64,000 nt of DNA from assembly GCA_965215475.1 (NCBI GenBank), contig OZ244061.1:1488001-1552000 (forward strand), read 5' to 3'. The notes below the pieces were generated by a model, which was given only the letters and a program-made list of their open reading frames with translations, did no database searches and was not told the DNA's origin. Source of the DNA: Bin80 sp965215475 (GTDB lineage: Bacteria; Bacteroidota; Rhodothermia; Rhodothermales; Bin80). Positions 45,033 to 54,733 of this stretch are shown one piece after another; position 1 is the stretch's first letter, and every line of letters begins with the position of its first letter. Position numbers and translations under genes: made by a program.

Positions 45033-45418
45033 GGATCCACTTTATCCAAATTGACGAAGAAGGTTCATGACGTTGCCAATCTGCTTATTATGATGCTCCA
45101 CCTTACCGCAATAATGAAGCCGTTTCGTACAAAGGATCTGATTCCAGCAATGTCGTACTTCTCCGTCAGAGTTCCTGTCATGACGCTCGAATCACCTATG
45201 GAGACCTTCAACAGCAAAATGAAATGATGTTACTACGGAAATCATAGGTCCTATATGATTCGTCATCAAAACCGCCTAGATCGCTCACTCTATACAATCA
45301 CTCCATACAAAATGATTCTCAGGACGCATCCAGGGGCATCATGATTCGATGCCGCCAATAAACAAAAAAACCTCGGAGACTTTCCCCGAGGCTTTTTTGT
45401 CTAATCATTCTCGATAAT
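45033..45418. other. Intergenic region upstream of the sigma gene, with terminator
   Basis: Holds the receptor-gene terminator near its left end and, presumably, the ECF promoter near its right end. A plus-strand stretch of 59 codons (45071-45247) is free of stops and reads like real protein (YYDAPPYRNNEAVSYKG), but it has no start codon near its beginning and no family I can name; it may be a gene remnant. Confidence 0.5.
45364..45398 (-). terminator. Rho-independent terminator of the TonB receptor gene
   Basis: CCTCGG (45371-45376) pairs with CCGAGG (45386-45391), bounded by an A7 run on the left and a T6 run on the right. Read on the minus strand it gives a stem followed by a T-run about 30 nt after the receptor stop. 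It also works as a plus-strand terminator. Confidence 0.85.
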
Positions 45419-48319
45419 CTAGAACAGATCTGCGACCAATCGAAGCACATATGCGCGCCCATTATAATCCCATGGGGTACTCTCTGGGCGAATATTCCCT
45501 TGGCTACCTGTTTCGTCTGGATGGGCGTCTGGATACGTGTCAAACACATTATCTACTCCTAAGGATACACGATAATCTCCCAGGAAACGATACCCAACTT
45601 CGGCGTCCACAATCACAGCGGAATCAAACTCATCCAGCAAACTACCCGTACTATTCGTACATTCGTTGCTGTTATTCCGGCAGGCAAACCAGCCATCATA
45701 GTAATTGAGTCGGACCATTCCACTCACCGCACCGCGGATATGGCGTCCCATCAGTACAACACGATGTTGGGGATTCAGATCTTCGGTTTCGAGTTGTCGG
45801 CGAGGCGTCAACAGGCTCAGCGTAAACGGAGTACTCAACGACCGCCCTAGAAAAGTGCTGATGTTCTGAGGCTGTGAGAAGTCTTCCAAGCTAGTCCTCG
45901 TCCAATTCCATGCCAGAGAAGCTTGGGTTGCGTTCCCCGAATTACTCTCCCTGTCATACGCCAAAAGAAGATCAATCCCACGTGTACGTGTATCAAAATC
46001 GTTGGAGAAGAATTTGATTTCACGAAGCGTCGTCTCGCCTCCTCCTAAGCCACCTTCCTGTGCAATAATAGCTCGAATTTCCTCCGTAATCGCAATATTC
46101 CCCGTAAGAGAGATCCGATCCTGAAGTGAAATATCAAAATAATCAAGGGTCAGGGTTAAATTGGAGGAAAGATCAATGATCGTCCCCAATGTAAAGCTAA
46201 ACGCCGTTTCTTCGGTGAGTTCTTGTCCACCAAGCGCAGCAGAGATCGGGTGAGTGGGCGGGAGTTGCCCCGTTTCCACAAGTTGGTCCCCCTCTCCGGA
46301 AAGGGCAGTCTGTAATGCCCAGAGATTCGCCTGCCCCGGTGTGGGAGCACGGAACCCCGTGGAGACCGTGCCACGAAAACGAAGTCCTTCCCTCGCACGG
46401 TAAAGTGCCGCGACCTTGCCGGTCAGGGTTGATCCGAAATCATCGTAATAATTCTCGTAGCGAGACGCAACACCTAAGGTTAAGCGGGTTGTTACGTCCG
46501 TCTCCAAGTCAAGATAAAGTGCGATATTGGGGCGATTCCATGAACCTGCAAATTTTGGATTCAACCCTTGGTATCCATTGGAGCCAACACTGAATCCTTG
46601 AGTTCCATACTTACCGTTGGCCCATGAATCAGGATCGCCTCCCTCAGTGGTGAACTCCTCCGTATGCCACTCTAAGCCGAATGCTATATTCAAAGGGGTA
46701 GCAAATGCACTCACTCCAATGGGATAGGAACCAGAAGCAGAAATCGTATACTCCTGTTGCTCATACCCCCTAGGCTTGAAGTACGTGGGGGTATCCGGCC
46801 CTAAGGAAGCGTTGACCGTATTATAAATGAAGTAGTCAATATCGCTGTTTCCCATGGAGAAACTCAGATCCCAACTAAAACCATCATTCACTCCTCCACG
46901 AACTCCCGTGGTTACGCTCAAATCATGAATGTTGGCACCAAAACGTGGGGTAAATCCACCCGGAAACAATTCATTGAAAAGAAAGCACTGCCCCTTGTAC
47001 TGATCAATAAAGGACTGTACCGCCGAAAAATCTGCCTCCAGGCTAGGTACGACCTCCCTACAGACGATATCGTCGCTTTCATTCAAATCCGCAACCGCTC
47101 TAACTGAACCGGATCTGAATACAGCCGCTCTGGCACTACTCGTTCCGGGAGAACGAAAATAGAATCCACCCTCTGATTCTCGATTACCATAGCCCCCGAA
47201 TGCATAGATATGTGCGTTCGTACCCACATCAATGCCCGCATTTATAAAACCAACGATTGAATTACTTATGTCTGGGCTCCCCCAAATCTGCGCCGGATCG
47301 TTGACCGGGTACCCTCTTTCAAGCAATATATTTTCATCCCTGCGAAGTCCACTTCGAATCGTAGGAGCTACATCACGATATTCAAGGCTGAGATTTAAAA
47401 ACCCACGCTCTGTAAGAGGAAGTCCTACATTCGCAGCTGCGAGAAAATTCCTTCCCGAAGCAGAATAATTGTGCTTCCTCAATAAACCATTTGATTCATT
47501 GATGCCATTCGGCACTAAATCATCACCTCCAGCATACATTCCTCCTTGTAGCCGGACATGAACTCCTTGACTGTTATCGCGAAGCTGCATATTGAATACA
47601 CCGGCGACGGCATCCGCACCGTACTGAGCCGCAGCCCCATCCCGAAGTACTTCCACCTGTTTTAGTGCAATGCTCGGAATCATGTTAATGTCTGCCCCCT
47701 GCGAACCTGTATTTAACGAACTCCCAAGAAGAGCCAATGACGCAGAACGATGACGTCGTTTACCATTTACCAACACGACAACATTATCTGGTGAAAGGCC
47801 ACGAAGAGTGATGGGGCGTACCAAGGTCGCCTCATCGTCAATTCCGTGACGTTGCACGTTGTAGGAAGGAATCTGAGTACGGAGGATCTCATCAATATCC
47901 GAACTGGTCTGCGAAGCTAGATCCCTAGGACCAAATACGTCAACCGGAACAGCAGAATCCTTCACAAGTCGCGGCAATCGCCGCGACCCCACGACAACAA
48001 ACTCGTCAATCTCTAAAATACTCTCACTCAGTTGGACATTCATCTCATTCGTATCCTCCCAAACGAGTATCTCCTGAATTCTATATCCCACAAATCGGAA
48101 TTCCAATGTGCTGCCAACCGCAACATCTGAGAGCGAATACATACCCTCGGAGTCCGTAACTGTACCATTCAGGGTACCTTTTACAATAACTTGTACACCT
48201 GGGAACGGTTGATTGGTTGCAGCATCCGTTACCGTGCCAGACACGGTGACCTGAGCCGCTACAACGGGGGTAATAAGGAGTCCAAGTGCCAATAAAATGG
48301 AAGTAGCAAGTTGTTTCAT
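45419..48319 (-). CDS. TonB-dependent receptor with N-terminal CarboxypepD_reg-like domain
   Basis: A 966-residue outer-membrane receptor. Signal peptide ~1-22; CarboxypepD_reg-like beta domain ~24-105 (VSGTVTDAATNQPFPGVQVIV); plug ~115-245 (DVFGPRDLASQTSSDIDEIL, VVVLVNGKRRHRSA, VEVLRDGAAAQYGADAVAGV); barrel to the C-terminus, ending VADLF. There is no STN domain, so it is not part of the FecR circuit. The closest style is the siderophore/vitamin type rather than SusC; no SusD is present. It stands alone with its own terminator. Confidence 0.93.
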   Translation of the reverse strand: MKQLATSILLALGLLITPVVAAQVTVSGTVTDAATNQPFPGVQVIVKGTLNGTVTDSEGMYSLSDVAVGSTLEFRFVGYRIQEILVWEDTNEMNVQLSESILEIDEFVVVGSRRLPRLVKDSAVPVDVFGPRDLASQTSSDIDEILRTQIPSYNVQRHGIDDEATLVRPITLRGLSPDNVVVLVNGKRRHRSASLALLGSSLNTGSQGADINMIPSIALKQVEVLRDGAAAQYGADAVAGVFNMQLRDNSQGVHVRLQGGMYAGGDDLVPNGINESNGLLRKHNYSASGRNFLAAANVGLPLTERGFLNLSLEYRDVAPTIRSGLRRDENILLERGYPVNDPAQIWGSPDISNSIVGFINAGIDVGTNAHIYAFGGYGNRESEGGFYFRSPGTSSARAAVFRSGSVRAVADLNESDDIVCREVVPSLEADFSAVQSFIDQYKGQCFLFNELFPGGFTPRFGANIHDLSVTTGVRGGVNDGFSWDLSFSMGNSDIDYFIYNTVNASLGPDTPTYFKPRGYEQQEYTISASGSYPIGVSAFATPLNIAFGLEWHTEEFTTEGGDPDSWANGKYGTQGFSVGSNGYQGLNPKFAGSWNRPNIALYLDLETDVTTRLTLGVASRYENYYDDFGSTLTGKVAALYRAREGLRFRGTVSTGFRAPTPGQANLWALQTALSGEGDQLVETGQLPPTHPISAALGGQELTEETAFSFTLGTIIDLSSNLTLTLDYFDISLQDRISLTGNIAITEEIRAIIAQEGGLGGGETTLREIKFFSNDFDTRTRGIDLLLAYDRESNSGNATQASLAWNWTRTSLEDFSQPQNISTFLGRSLSTPFTLSLLTPRRQLETEDLNPQHRVVLMGRHIRGAVSGMVRLNYYDGWFACRNNSNECTNSTGSLLDEFDSAVIVDAEVGYRFLGDYRVSLGVDNVFDTYPDAHPDETGSQGNIRPESTPWDYNGRAYVLRLVADLF

Positions 48320-48781
48320 TTGTTTAATAAAGAAAAGTTTGTTTACGAGTTTGTAGATGCATACTCATGCCTTGGGCTATGGGAATCACATACTGAGAAA
48401 TCCTCTTTCGATGTGCCTCCCTGAAAGCAAAGGCTCTGTGATAGCAAACAAATTACGCCCAATCTTGCTGTTAAGAATTATTACAGCAACATATAGAATG
48501 GAGTATAATAATAAAGTGTGAAATGTTTTTAGGGAAAATAAATATGCCTGTTATATCTTTTTAAGGCGTGAGCTGCCATATTTGGTGGTTCCTGTACAGG
48601 AACCACCACGTTCAAGCCATGTACGGAAGGAATAGGACTTAGTTTCAAAAAAATCCAAACGGAGGCAATCGGATTACATCGATCCTCTTGCAAAACCTCT
48701 TCATTGGAAGGCGAATATTGATCTGGGAGTAGCTGATGGCATACTTTAAAGATTGGAAGAGGGTTTTGCAAGAGCCTCATC
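48320..48781. other. Intergenic region with a palindromic repeat
   Basis: No gene seen. It should contain the receptor promoter. A hairpin (GGTTCCTGTACAGGAACC, 48587-48604) is a perfect 18-bp palindrome. Repeat copy 4 ends 3 nt before the mazG stop codon. Confidence 0.6.
48686..48778 (+). repeat. Dispersed ~95-bp imperfect palindrome, copy 4
   Basis: Runs from CTCTTGCAAAACCTCTTC to GGTTTTGCAAGAGCCTC and aligns end to end with 24692-24786. It sits immediately downstream of mazG and, read on either strand, can fold into a long hairpin from its ~20-bp inverted ends. Confidence 0.88.
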
Positions 48782-49570
48782 TTAACTCTGGCTTTTTTTT
48801 GATGCCTCCCAGTGCAAGTCTAATTCTTCTAGCTCTGCCGCCATCATATCCTGCACATTCGCTTCTACGTATTCAAACCGGTTACGGAAACGATGATTCG
48901 CACTTCTGAGTGCATCTTCGGGGTTAATTTGATTTTTTCGTGCATAATTGACCAATGAAAAAAGCAAGTCTCCAAACTCGCTCTCACGCTCATCTTCCGA
49001 GCCTGCTGCCTTGAATTCTTGAATTTCCTCTTCAACCTTGGCCCACGTGCTTTCCTGGTTGGGAAAATCAAATCCAACACTCGCGGCTTTTTCCTGCATC
49101 CGATAAGCAGATAGGAGCGCAGGTAACCCGGCAGGCACACCGCTAAGCACAGACTGCCCCTTCCGCTCCCTGCCCTTAATGGATTCCCAATTCTGGAGTA
49201 CTTCCTCAACCCCTGATACATGAGTCTGACCGAATACGTGGGGATGGCGCCGGACCATCTTATCAATCGTTCCTGTAAGTACACCAGTCAGATCGAACTG
49301 CTCAGCCTCTTCAGCAATAATACTGTGCAGAATAATCTGTAATAGCAAATCCCCCAGTTCCGTTCTGAGTTCCTGCATATCCCCCTGATCCAGAGCCTCA
49401 ATAGTTTCATAGGTTTCTTCAATCAGCAAATGACGTAGGGATGCGTGGGTCTGTTGCCGGTCCCATGGACATAGTTTTCTGAGTTGGCGAACAACATTCA
49501 CCAATAGAGCCCACTGAGAGGAAGAGTCATTGACCTCTAAATAGTTCTCGTTATAGATCTCTTGATTCAT
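48782..49570 (-). CDS. mazG: Nucleoside triphosphate pyrophosphohydrolase
   Basis: A 262-residue MazG that hydrolyses (d)NTPs to NMP and PPi, a house-cleaning enzyme. It has the tandem MazG domains: first with LCPWDRQQTHASLRHLLIEE, ETYEAIE-like and ELGDLLLQIILHS, then VGFDFPNQESTWAKVEEEIQ and EFGDLLFSLVNYAR with NPEDALRSANHRFRNRFEYVE. Both metal-binding EExxE/ExxD sets are visible. It is divergent from ssb and ends against a palindromic repeat. Confidence 0.95.
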   Translation of the reverse strand: MNQEIYNENYLEVNDSSSQWALLVNVVRQLRKLCPWDRQQTHASLRHLLIEETYETIEALDQGDMQELRTELGDLLLQIILHSIIAEEAEQFDLTGVLTGTIDKMVRRHPHVFGQTHVSGVEEVLQNWESIKGRERKGQSVLSGVPAGLPALLSAYRMQEKAASVGFDFPNQESTWAKVEEEIQEFKAAGSEDERESEFGDLLFSLVNYARKNQINPEDALRSANHRFRNRFEYVEANVQDMMAAELEELDLHWEASKKSQS

Positions 49571-49685
49571 GAATCTGGCAATTTATCTGTATGATTTTAT
49601 GGTTCAAATTGATCTAATGGGGACGTTTTTCGATCTGATGCGTTCCAAGTACTGATAGATGTATCCCATTCTAACAAATCAACTC

Positions 49686-50201
49686 ATGCAAGATATAAAT
49701 GTAAACAAAGTCGTCCTCATTGGACGCATCGAAAAAGAGCCCGTCTTTCGTCACACGCAGAATGACACATCCATCTGTTCGTTTCATGTTCGAGTAAGTG
49801 AAACGTATATGAATCGAGATGGCAATCGCATGGAAAGTAAATCCACGCATACCGTTGTCGTCTGGGGGCAAAAAGCAGATGCGCTCCGCGATCAGGCCCA
49901 TGCAAACTCTCGTATATTTGTTGAAGGGAGTATTCGAAACCGCTCTTATGACGATCGTGAAGGGAATAAGAAATGGGTCACCGAAATAAATGCTCAAACG
50001 GCTGTTATTCTGGATTTAGATAGTGGTGGTGGATATCAAGCTCATCCTGGAACACAAAGTGGATATGCCCAGCCTCCGCAAAATCAACCGGACAATTCCC
50101 AAGGCTCTGCTCAGCAGCCCACTCCCCCTCCTCAACAGACACCACCAACCGTGCAGGAATCCAATTCCTCACATACCCCTGAGGATGATCTTCCATTTTA
50201 A
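49686..50201 (+). CDS. ssb: Single-stranded DNA-binding protein
   Basis: About 171 residues. An OB-fold covers ~1-115 (INVNKVVLIGRIEKEPVFRH, HTVVVWGQKADALRD, FVEGSIRNRSYDDREGN). A Gly/Gln/Pro-rich linker follows, and the C-terminal tip is EDDLPF, the partner-binding tail. An in-frame ATG at 49659 would add nine residues; I prefer 49686 because SSBs start close to the VNKVILIG strand. Neither has a clear Shine-Dalgarno. Confidence 0.93.
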   Translation: MQDINVNKVVLIGRIEKEPVFRHTQNDTSICSFHVRVSETYMNRDGNRMESKSTHTVVVWGQKADALRDQAHANSRIFVEGSIRNRSYDDREGNKKWVTEINAQTAVILDLDSGGGYQAHPGTQSGYAQPPQNQPDNSQGSAQQPTPPPQQTPPTVQESNSSHTPEDDLPF

Positions 50202-50330
50202 GGATTGGCTTCTTCTTTCGCTTACTCAGATGTGTTGTTTACTTCCTTTAAATTCAACTCAATAGGTCGCAACAGTTCTCGTATTTGTTTATCTTATTGA
50301 TCACCCTTAAAGACTTTAAGCTATATAAAT

Positions 50331-51737
50331 ATGGCATCCATTCAGCAAGGCGACGCAAATAGTCGGGGACAGTGGAGTGGACAAATGGGTTTCATTCTAG
50401 CCGCCGCTGGAAGTGCGATTGGATTGGGAAATATCTGGCGATTCCCTTACTCCGTGGCCGAGGGAGGTGGTGGCTTGTTTGTGATGATCTACCTCTTTTT
50501 TGTTCTCGCAATCGGGCTGCCGGTACTACTTGCTGAACTCAGCCTTGGACGTGAATCAAGGCGCAACCCCGTCGGTGCTTTCAAGGCCTTGATCCCCGGG
50601 AGAATATGGCCTTATGTAGGAGGCCTTGGCGTCTTAACCGGTGCCGGGATCCTTGCTTTCTATTCCGTTATTGCTGGATGGACACTAGGATATCTTGGCA
50701 AGGCTGCATCTGGAACTCTCTCTCAGGCTCAGGATGGAGAATCGAGTGGAGAAATCTTTAACTCCTTCGTCGCAGATCCTTTCTGGCCGATCCTTCTGAG
50801 TGGATTATTCTTATTGTTAACCCTGTTCGTTGTCAGAGGTGGTGTTTCCAAAGGAATCGAACGAGCAACAACCTTATTGATGCCCGCTCTTTTTGTACTC
50901 CTGATCCTCATGGCCGTTAGAGCACTCAGCCTCCAGGGAGGCATGGATGGACTAGTATATCTGTTTACCCCCGACTGGTCAAAACTGAGCTTAGATGTAG
51001 TGATGGGAGCACTCGGTCAGGCACTGTTCAGTTTAAGCTTGGGGATGGGGGCCATGATCACGTACGGATCTTATGTTTCCAAACGGGAAAATCTATGGAA
51101 ATCTGGGATTTTTATTGCGACGGCAGATACAGGGATTGCGCTCCTTGCAGGGCTCATCATTTTTCCAACCCTTTTCTTCGCAAATGCTGACCCTCTTGCC
51201 GGTCCTGGCCTCGTGTTCGTAGTACTTCCAACCATCTTTAACCAAATGCCTTTCGGGGCAGTCTTTGCGGTCGCGTTTTTCTCGCTCCTCGCGATTGCTG
51301 CGCTGACCTCAACCGTAAGCCTTCTTGAGGTGGCGGTTGCCTATTTTGTCGACGAAAAAGGATGGAAACGAAATCGCGCTGCCGTCGCGGTTTCCAGCTT
51401 TTGCTTTTTTCTCGCCGTTCCTTCTGCACTCGCATTCGGAGCTGTACCAGCACTGAGTGGAGGCGAAGGTTCTCTGTTGCCATTCAACCTTGACTTTCTT
51501 ACCCTAAACAATAATATATGGGGGAATTATTCCCTGAGTATCGGAGCGTTTCTGATTTGTATTGGGGTCGCCTGGGCATGGGGAATTCCCAAGTTTCTAT
51601 CCTCTCTTGAAGATGGCGGAGACCGCACATTCCCACTACCGGGGCGTCAAGTTGTCGGCCTTCTGGTAAGAATCGTTTGCCCATTGGCCGTATTGATTGT
51701 TCTTATTTTTATTGTAGTAACCGGGCAGTATTTTTAA
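50331..51737 (+). CDS. Sodium-dependent neurotransmitter-symporter family (NSS) transporter
   Basis: A 468-residue inner-membrane protein with about 11-12 transmembrane helices. The first holds the LeuT-type signature GSAIGLGNIWRFPY, which binds Na+ and substrate. LPVLLAELSLGRESRRNP, ITYGSYVSKREN and TVSLLEVAVAYFVDE are further family motifs. It imports an amino acid or related compound with Na+; the substrate is unknown. Monocistronic. Confidence 0.94.
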   Translation: MASIQQGDANSRGQWSGQMGFILAAAGSAIGLGNIWRFPYSVAEGGGGLFVMIYLFFVLAIGLPVLLAELSLGRESRRNPVGAFKALIPGRIWPYVGGLGVLTGAGILAFYSVIAGWTLGYLGKAASGTLSQAQDGESSGEIFNSFVADPFWPILLSGLFLLLTLFVVRGGVSKGIERATTLLMPALFVLLILMAVRALSLQGGMDGLVYLFTPDWSKLSLDVVMGALGQALFSLSLGMGAMITYGSYVSKRENLWKSGIFIATADTGIALLAGLIIFPTLFFANADPLAGPGLVFVVLPTIFNQMPFGAVFAVAFFSLLAIAALTSTVSLLEVAVAYFVDEKGWKRNRAAVAVSSFCFFLAVPSALAFGAVPALSGGEGSLLPFNLDFLTLNNNIWGNYSLSIGAFLICIGVAWAWGIPKFLSSLEDGGDRTFPLPGRQVVGLLVRIVCPLAVLIVLIFIVVTGQYF

Positions 51738-51791
51738 CTACTGATCATTTACCTGGCTCTCTGATTCGTATGCATCAAATCTACTTGCAGT

Positions 51792-53162
51792 TTGGACCCT
51801 CCTGAAGGCCCCATTCTGGCCATTCTCAATCTGTTATCTCAGACGATTGGTGGACTGGTTTCACCATTCGAAGTTATTGTCTTTGTACTATTACTCCTCG
51901 CCAGTGCAGTCGTATCTGGTTCCGAGGTCGCGCTTTTTTCGTTGACCGCTACGGATCGGGAAATGCTCGCTGCACGGACGGATCGCCGAAGTCAACAAGT
52001 CCTGAAATTGCTGGAAATACCCCGTCAGTTACTGATCACAATTCTTTTGCTCAACACTCTGATCAATGTTTCCGTTGCTATACTTGCGGCGATGGTGACA
52101 AAAAACATTGCAGAGCAACTTGGACTTAGTTTAGAAGTCGTTTTTGCCGTTGAAGTCGTTGCACTCACGCTCACGCTATTGATTGTATCCGAGATCACGC
52201 CCAAACTGATTGCATCCAGATTTTCAATCACTTACAGTCGCAGTGTTGCAGGAGCGCTTGTGGCTATCTCTCGTCCTCTGTATCCAGTAACATTCCTGCT
52301 GACACGTATGTCGACCAGCGTACAAGGAGTTTATCGTAGTTGGGGAAATCATAAAGAAACAGATACGCTTTCCTTAGAGGATCTGCGAATAATGGCCGAG
52401 ATCGGTAAAGATCACGGTTCTCTGGAAGAAGATGAGCATGACTGGATCCAGTCGCTGCTTTGCCTTGGTGAAACCACGGTCCAGACCATTATGGTCAATC
52501 GTCTGGATATTTCGGCGATTCCTGTCACCGCATCTCTGGCCGAAGCACTGACCCTGATTCGTTCCTGTAGTCACTCCAGGCTTCCACTCTATAAAGACCA
52601 CCTGGATAATATCCAGGGTGTTGTGTATGCAAAAGATATGCTACCCTTTATCAATCGACCAGATTCCAAAGTAAATTGGGATCAGATCAGTCGACCTCCG
52701 ATTTTCGTACCACTTGGCCGAAAACTAGATGATCTATTACAGGACTTTCAACGCCGTAAGACACACTTGGCAATTGTCGTAGATGAGTATGGAGGCACAG
52801 CAGGGCTGGTCACGCTAGATGACATACTTGAAGAGGTTGTCGGGGAAATCGAAGATGAACATGATGAAGCGAGAGAGACGCTGATCATTCCACTTGGTGA
52901 TATGGAATACCGTGTGAATGCACGGATCCCCCTGACCGATCTCAATGACATCGTAAATATCTCCCTGCCAACAGACACCTATACCTTCGAAACCCTAGGT
53001 GGTCTTATCTTTCATCTTGCTGGTGATATTCCTGAACCAGGATTTACGGCTACTCATGATCAATTGGATCTAACCGTAGAGGAGGTGGAAAACAATCGGA
53101 TCCGATTGGTGCACATCCGTATTCGTGAAGATATAGACGAACAGTATGGTACAAATTCATAG
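51792..53162 (+). CDS. CNNM/CorC-type membrane protein with CBS pair (GldE-like)
   Basis: A 456-residue protein. Residues ~20-200 are the DUF21/CNNM membrane domain (3-4 helices, SAVVSGSEVALFSLTATDRE). Residues ~215-340 hold a CBS pair (VMVNRLDISAIP, FQRRKTHLAIVVDEYGGTAG), and ~360-450 the CorC/HlyC C-terminal domain. Homologues are divalent-metal exporters, and GldE in Bacteroidota has the same build. The frame begins with TTG at 51792; no in-frame ATG is better placed, so an unusual start codon is likely. Confidence 0.9.
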   Translation: MDPPEGPILAILNLLSQTIGGLVSPFEVIVFVLLLLASAVVSGSEVALFSLTATDREMLAARTDRRSQQVLKLLEIPRQLLITILLLNTLINVSVAILAAMVTKNIAEQLGLSLEVVFAVEVVALTLTLLIVSEITPKLIASRFSITYSRSVAGALVAISRPLYPVTFLLTRMSTSVQGVYRSWGNHKETDTLSLEDLRIMAEIGKDHGSLEEDEHDWIQSLLCLGETTVQTIMVNRLDISAIPVTASLAEALTLIRSCSHSRLPLYKDHLDNIQGVVYAKDMLPFINRPDSKVNWDQISRPPIFVPLGRKLDDLLQDFQRRKTHLAIVVDEYGGTAGLVTLDDILEEVVGEIEDEHDEARETLIIPLGDMEYRVNARIPLTDLNDIVNISLPTDTYTFETLGGLIFHLAGDIPEPGFTATHDQLDLTVEEVENNRIRLVHIRIREDIDEQYGTNS

Positions 53163-53236
53163 CCATATGAAACCCTAATGGACACACTGGATTCAATAGG
53201 GTATTCACCATTGACTGCTGTGCTTTTGGGCCTCGC

Positions 53237-54733
53237 ATGGACAGCATGAGAGACCATTGCGGAATTTTTGGCATCTTCAACTCACCGGAAGCCTCTCGGC
53301 TTACCTATTTTGGCCTGCACGCCCTCCAACACAGAGGTCAAGAGTCTTGTGGAATTGTCAGCTCTTCCTTTGACCCGGCACGCCAACGGCAAATCATGTC
53401 TGCTGTACGCGACTTTGGCCTTGTCTTGGATGTATTTGATAATCCCGATCTTTTTGAAAATCCTCTGAGTGGTAGATCGGCCATTGGTCACACTCGTTAC
53501 TCGACGAGTGGCTCCTCTGTAAATCGTGCCAACATCCAACCTTTTCATGTTCAGTACCGCAGTGGAAACCTTGCGGTCGCCCACAATGGCAACCTCTCCA
53601 ATGCCGCTGAACTTCGGCGTTCTTTCAGTGATCAGGGAACTCTGTTTCAGTCAACCTCAGATACAGAACTTATCCTGCACCTGATCTCCCAAAGCCGCCA
53701 AGAAAATCAAGTCGATCAAATTCTGGAAGCACTTGCAGAGGTGGAAGGTGGGTACGCTCTGACCCTACTGACGGATGACCGTCTGATTGCAGTTCGAGAT
53801 CCCAACGGATTCAGACCTCTATCCCTTGGGAAATTATTCAATACAGAAAAACATGAAGGAATCTCTTACTGCGTTGCAAGTGAGACCTGTGCCTTTGATA
53901 TGATTGGGGCCGAATATATTCGTGATGTTGAACCGGGAGAGGTTGTCATCATTGATCAGGATACCTGCGAAAATGGACAAATCCATAGTGTACAACTCGA
54001 GACCCCCCATGGTGTGAGTCAGTGTATTTTTGAATACATCTATTTTTCTCGACCTGACTCGCAAATTTATGGCGAGATGGTTGATAAAGTGCGGAGGAAA
54101 TTTGGCAAGCAGCTTGCTCATGATGCTCCTGTGCCTCGTGTTCCAACAGAAGAAAAACCCCCTCTTGTGATTTCGGTACCGGATTCATCAAATACTGCGA
54201 CACTTGGATATGTGAGTGAATGTCAAAAGCTTGGATACCGATGCAAATACGACATCGGGTTGATTCGCAATCACTATGTCGGCCGAACCTTTATCGCACC
54301 CGGGCAGGATCGCCGCGAATTACGGGTGCGTTGTAAGTTTAACACCGTTGATGGAGTACTAAAAGACCGGATTGTCGTCGTTCTTGATGACTCCATTGTT
54401 CGGGGCACAACCGCAAAACTCCTTGTGAGGATGATTCGGGAAGCCGGTGCAAAGGAGGTGCATTTTCGCGTTGCTTCACCAACGGTGATGAACCCATGTT
54501 TCTACGGAATGGATTTTCCCAGTAAGCAAGAACTGCTTTCAAGTAAATTCGATGATGTAGATGCCATAGGAAAATGGCTTGGGGTTGATTCTCTTGCTTA
54601 CCTCAGTATTGAAAGCCTTAAAAAAGCAGTCGGGGACGCCCATGATAGTCCACACGGCTACTGTGATGCCTGTTTTACGGGATGCTACCCCGTACCCGTG
54701 AAGAACTGTGTCGACAAAGAGGCCTACGATTAG
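53237..54733 (+). CDS. purF: Amidophosphoribosyltransferase
   Basis: A 498-residue PurF, which transfers glutamine amide N to PRPP in the first committed step of purine synthesis. The N-terminal Ntn glutaminase begins MDSMRDHCGIFGIF; Cys8 is the nucleophile exposed after propeptide removal. GLHALQHRGQESCGI, GHTRYSTSG and AHNGNLSN follow. The C-terminal half holds the PRPP loop VVLDDSIVRGTTAK. ATG at 53246 is an alternative start. Its stop overlaps the stop of the convergent NTF2-like gene by 4 nt. Confidence 0.97.
   Translation: MDSMRDHCGIFGIFNSPEASRLTYFGLHALQHRGQESCGIVSSSFDPARQRQIMSAVRDFGLVLDVFDNPDLFENPLSGRSAIGHTRYSTSGSSVNRANIQPFHVQYRSGNLAVAHNGNLSNAAELRRSFSDQGTLFQSTSDTELILHLISQSRQENQVDQILEALAEVEGGYALTLLTDDRLIAVRDPNGFRPLSLGKLFNTEKHEGISYCVASETCAFDMIGAEYIRDVEPGEVVIIDQDTCENGQIHSVQLETPHGVSQCIFEYIYFSRPDSQIYGEMVDKVRRKFGKQLAHDAPVPRVPTEEKPPLVISVPDSSNTATLGYVSECQKLGYRCKYDIGLIRNHYVGRTFIAPGQDRRELRVRCKFNTVDGVLKDRIVVVLDDSIVRGTTAKLLVRMIREAGAKEVHFRVASPTVMNPCFYGMDFPSKQELLSSKFDDVDAIGKWLGVDSLAYLSIESLKKAVGDAHDSPHGYCDACFTGCYPVPVKNCVDKEAYD

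Noticed and set aside
48529..48780. 83-codon minus-strand frame downstream of mazG
   Set aside because: Part of it is the same repeat, read by chance without stops.
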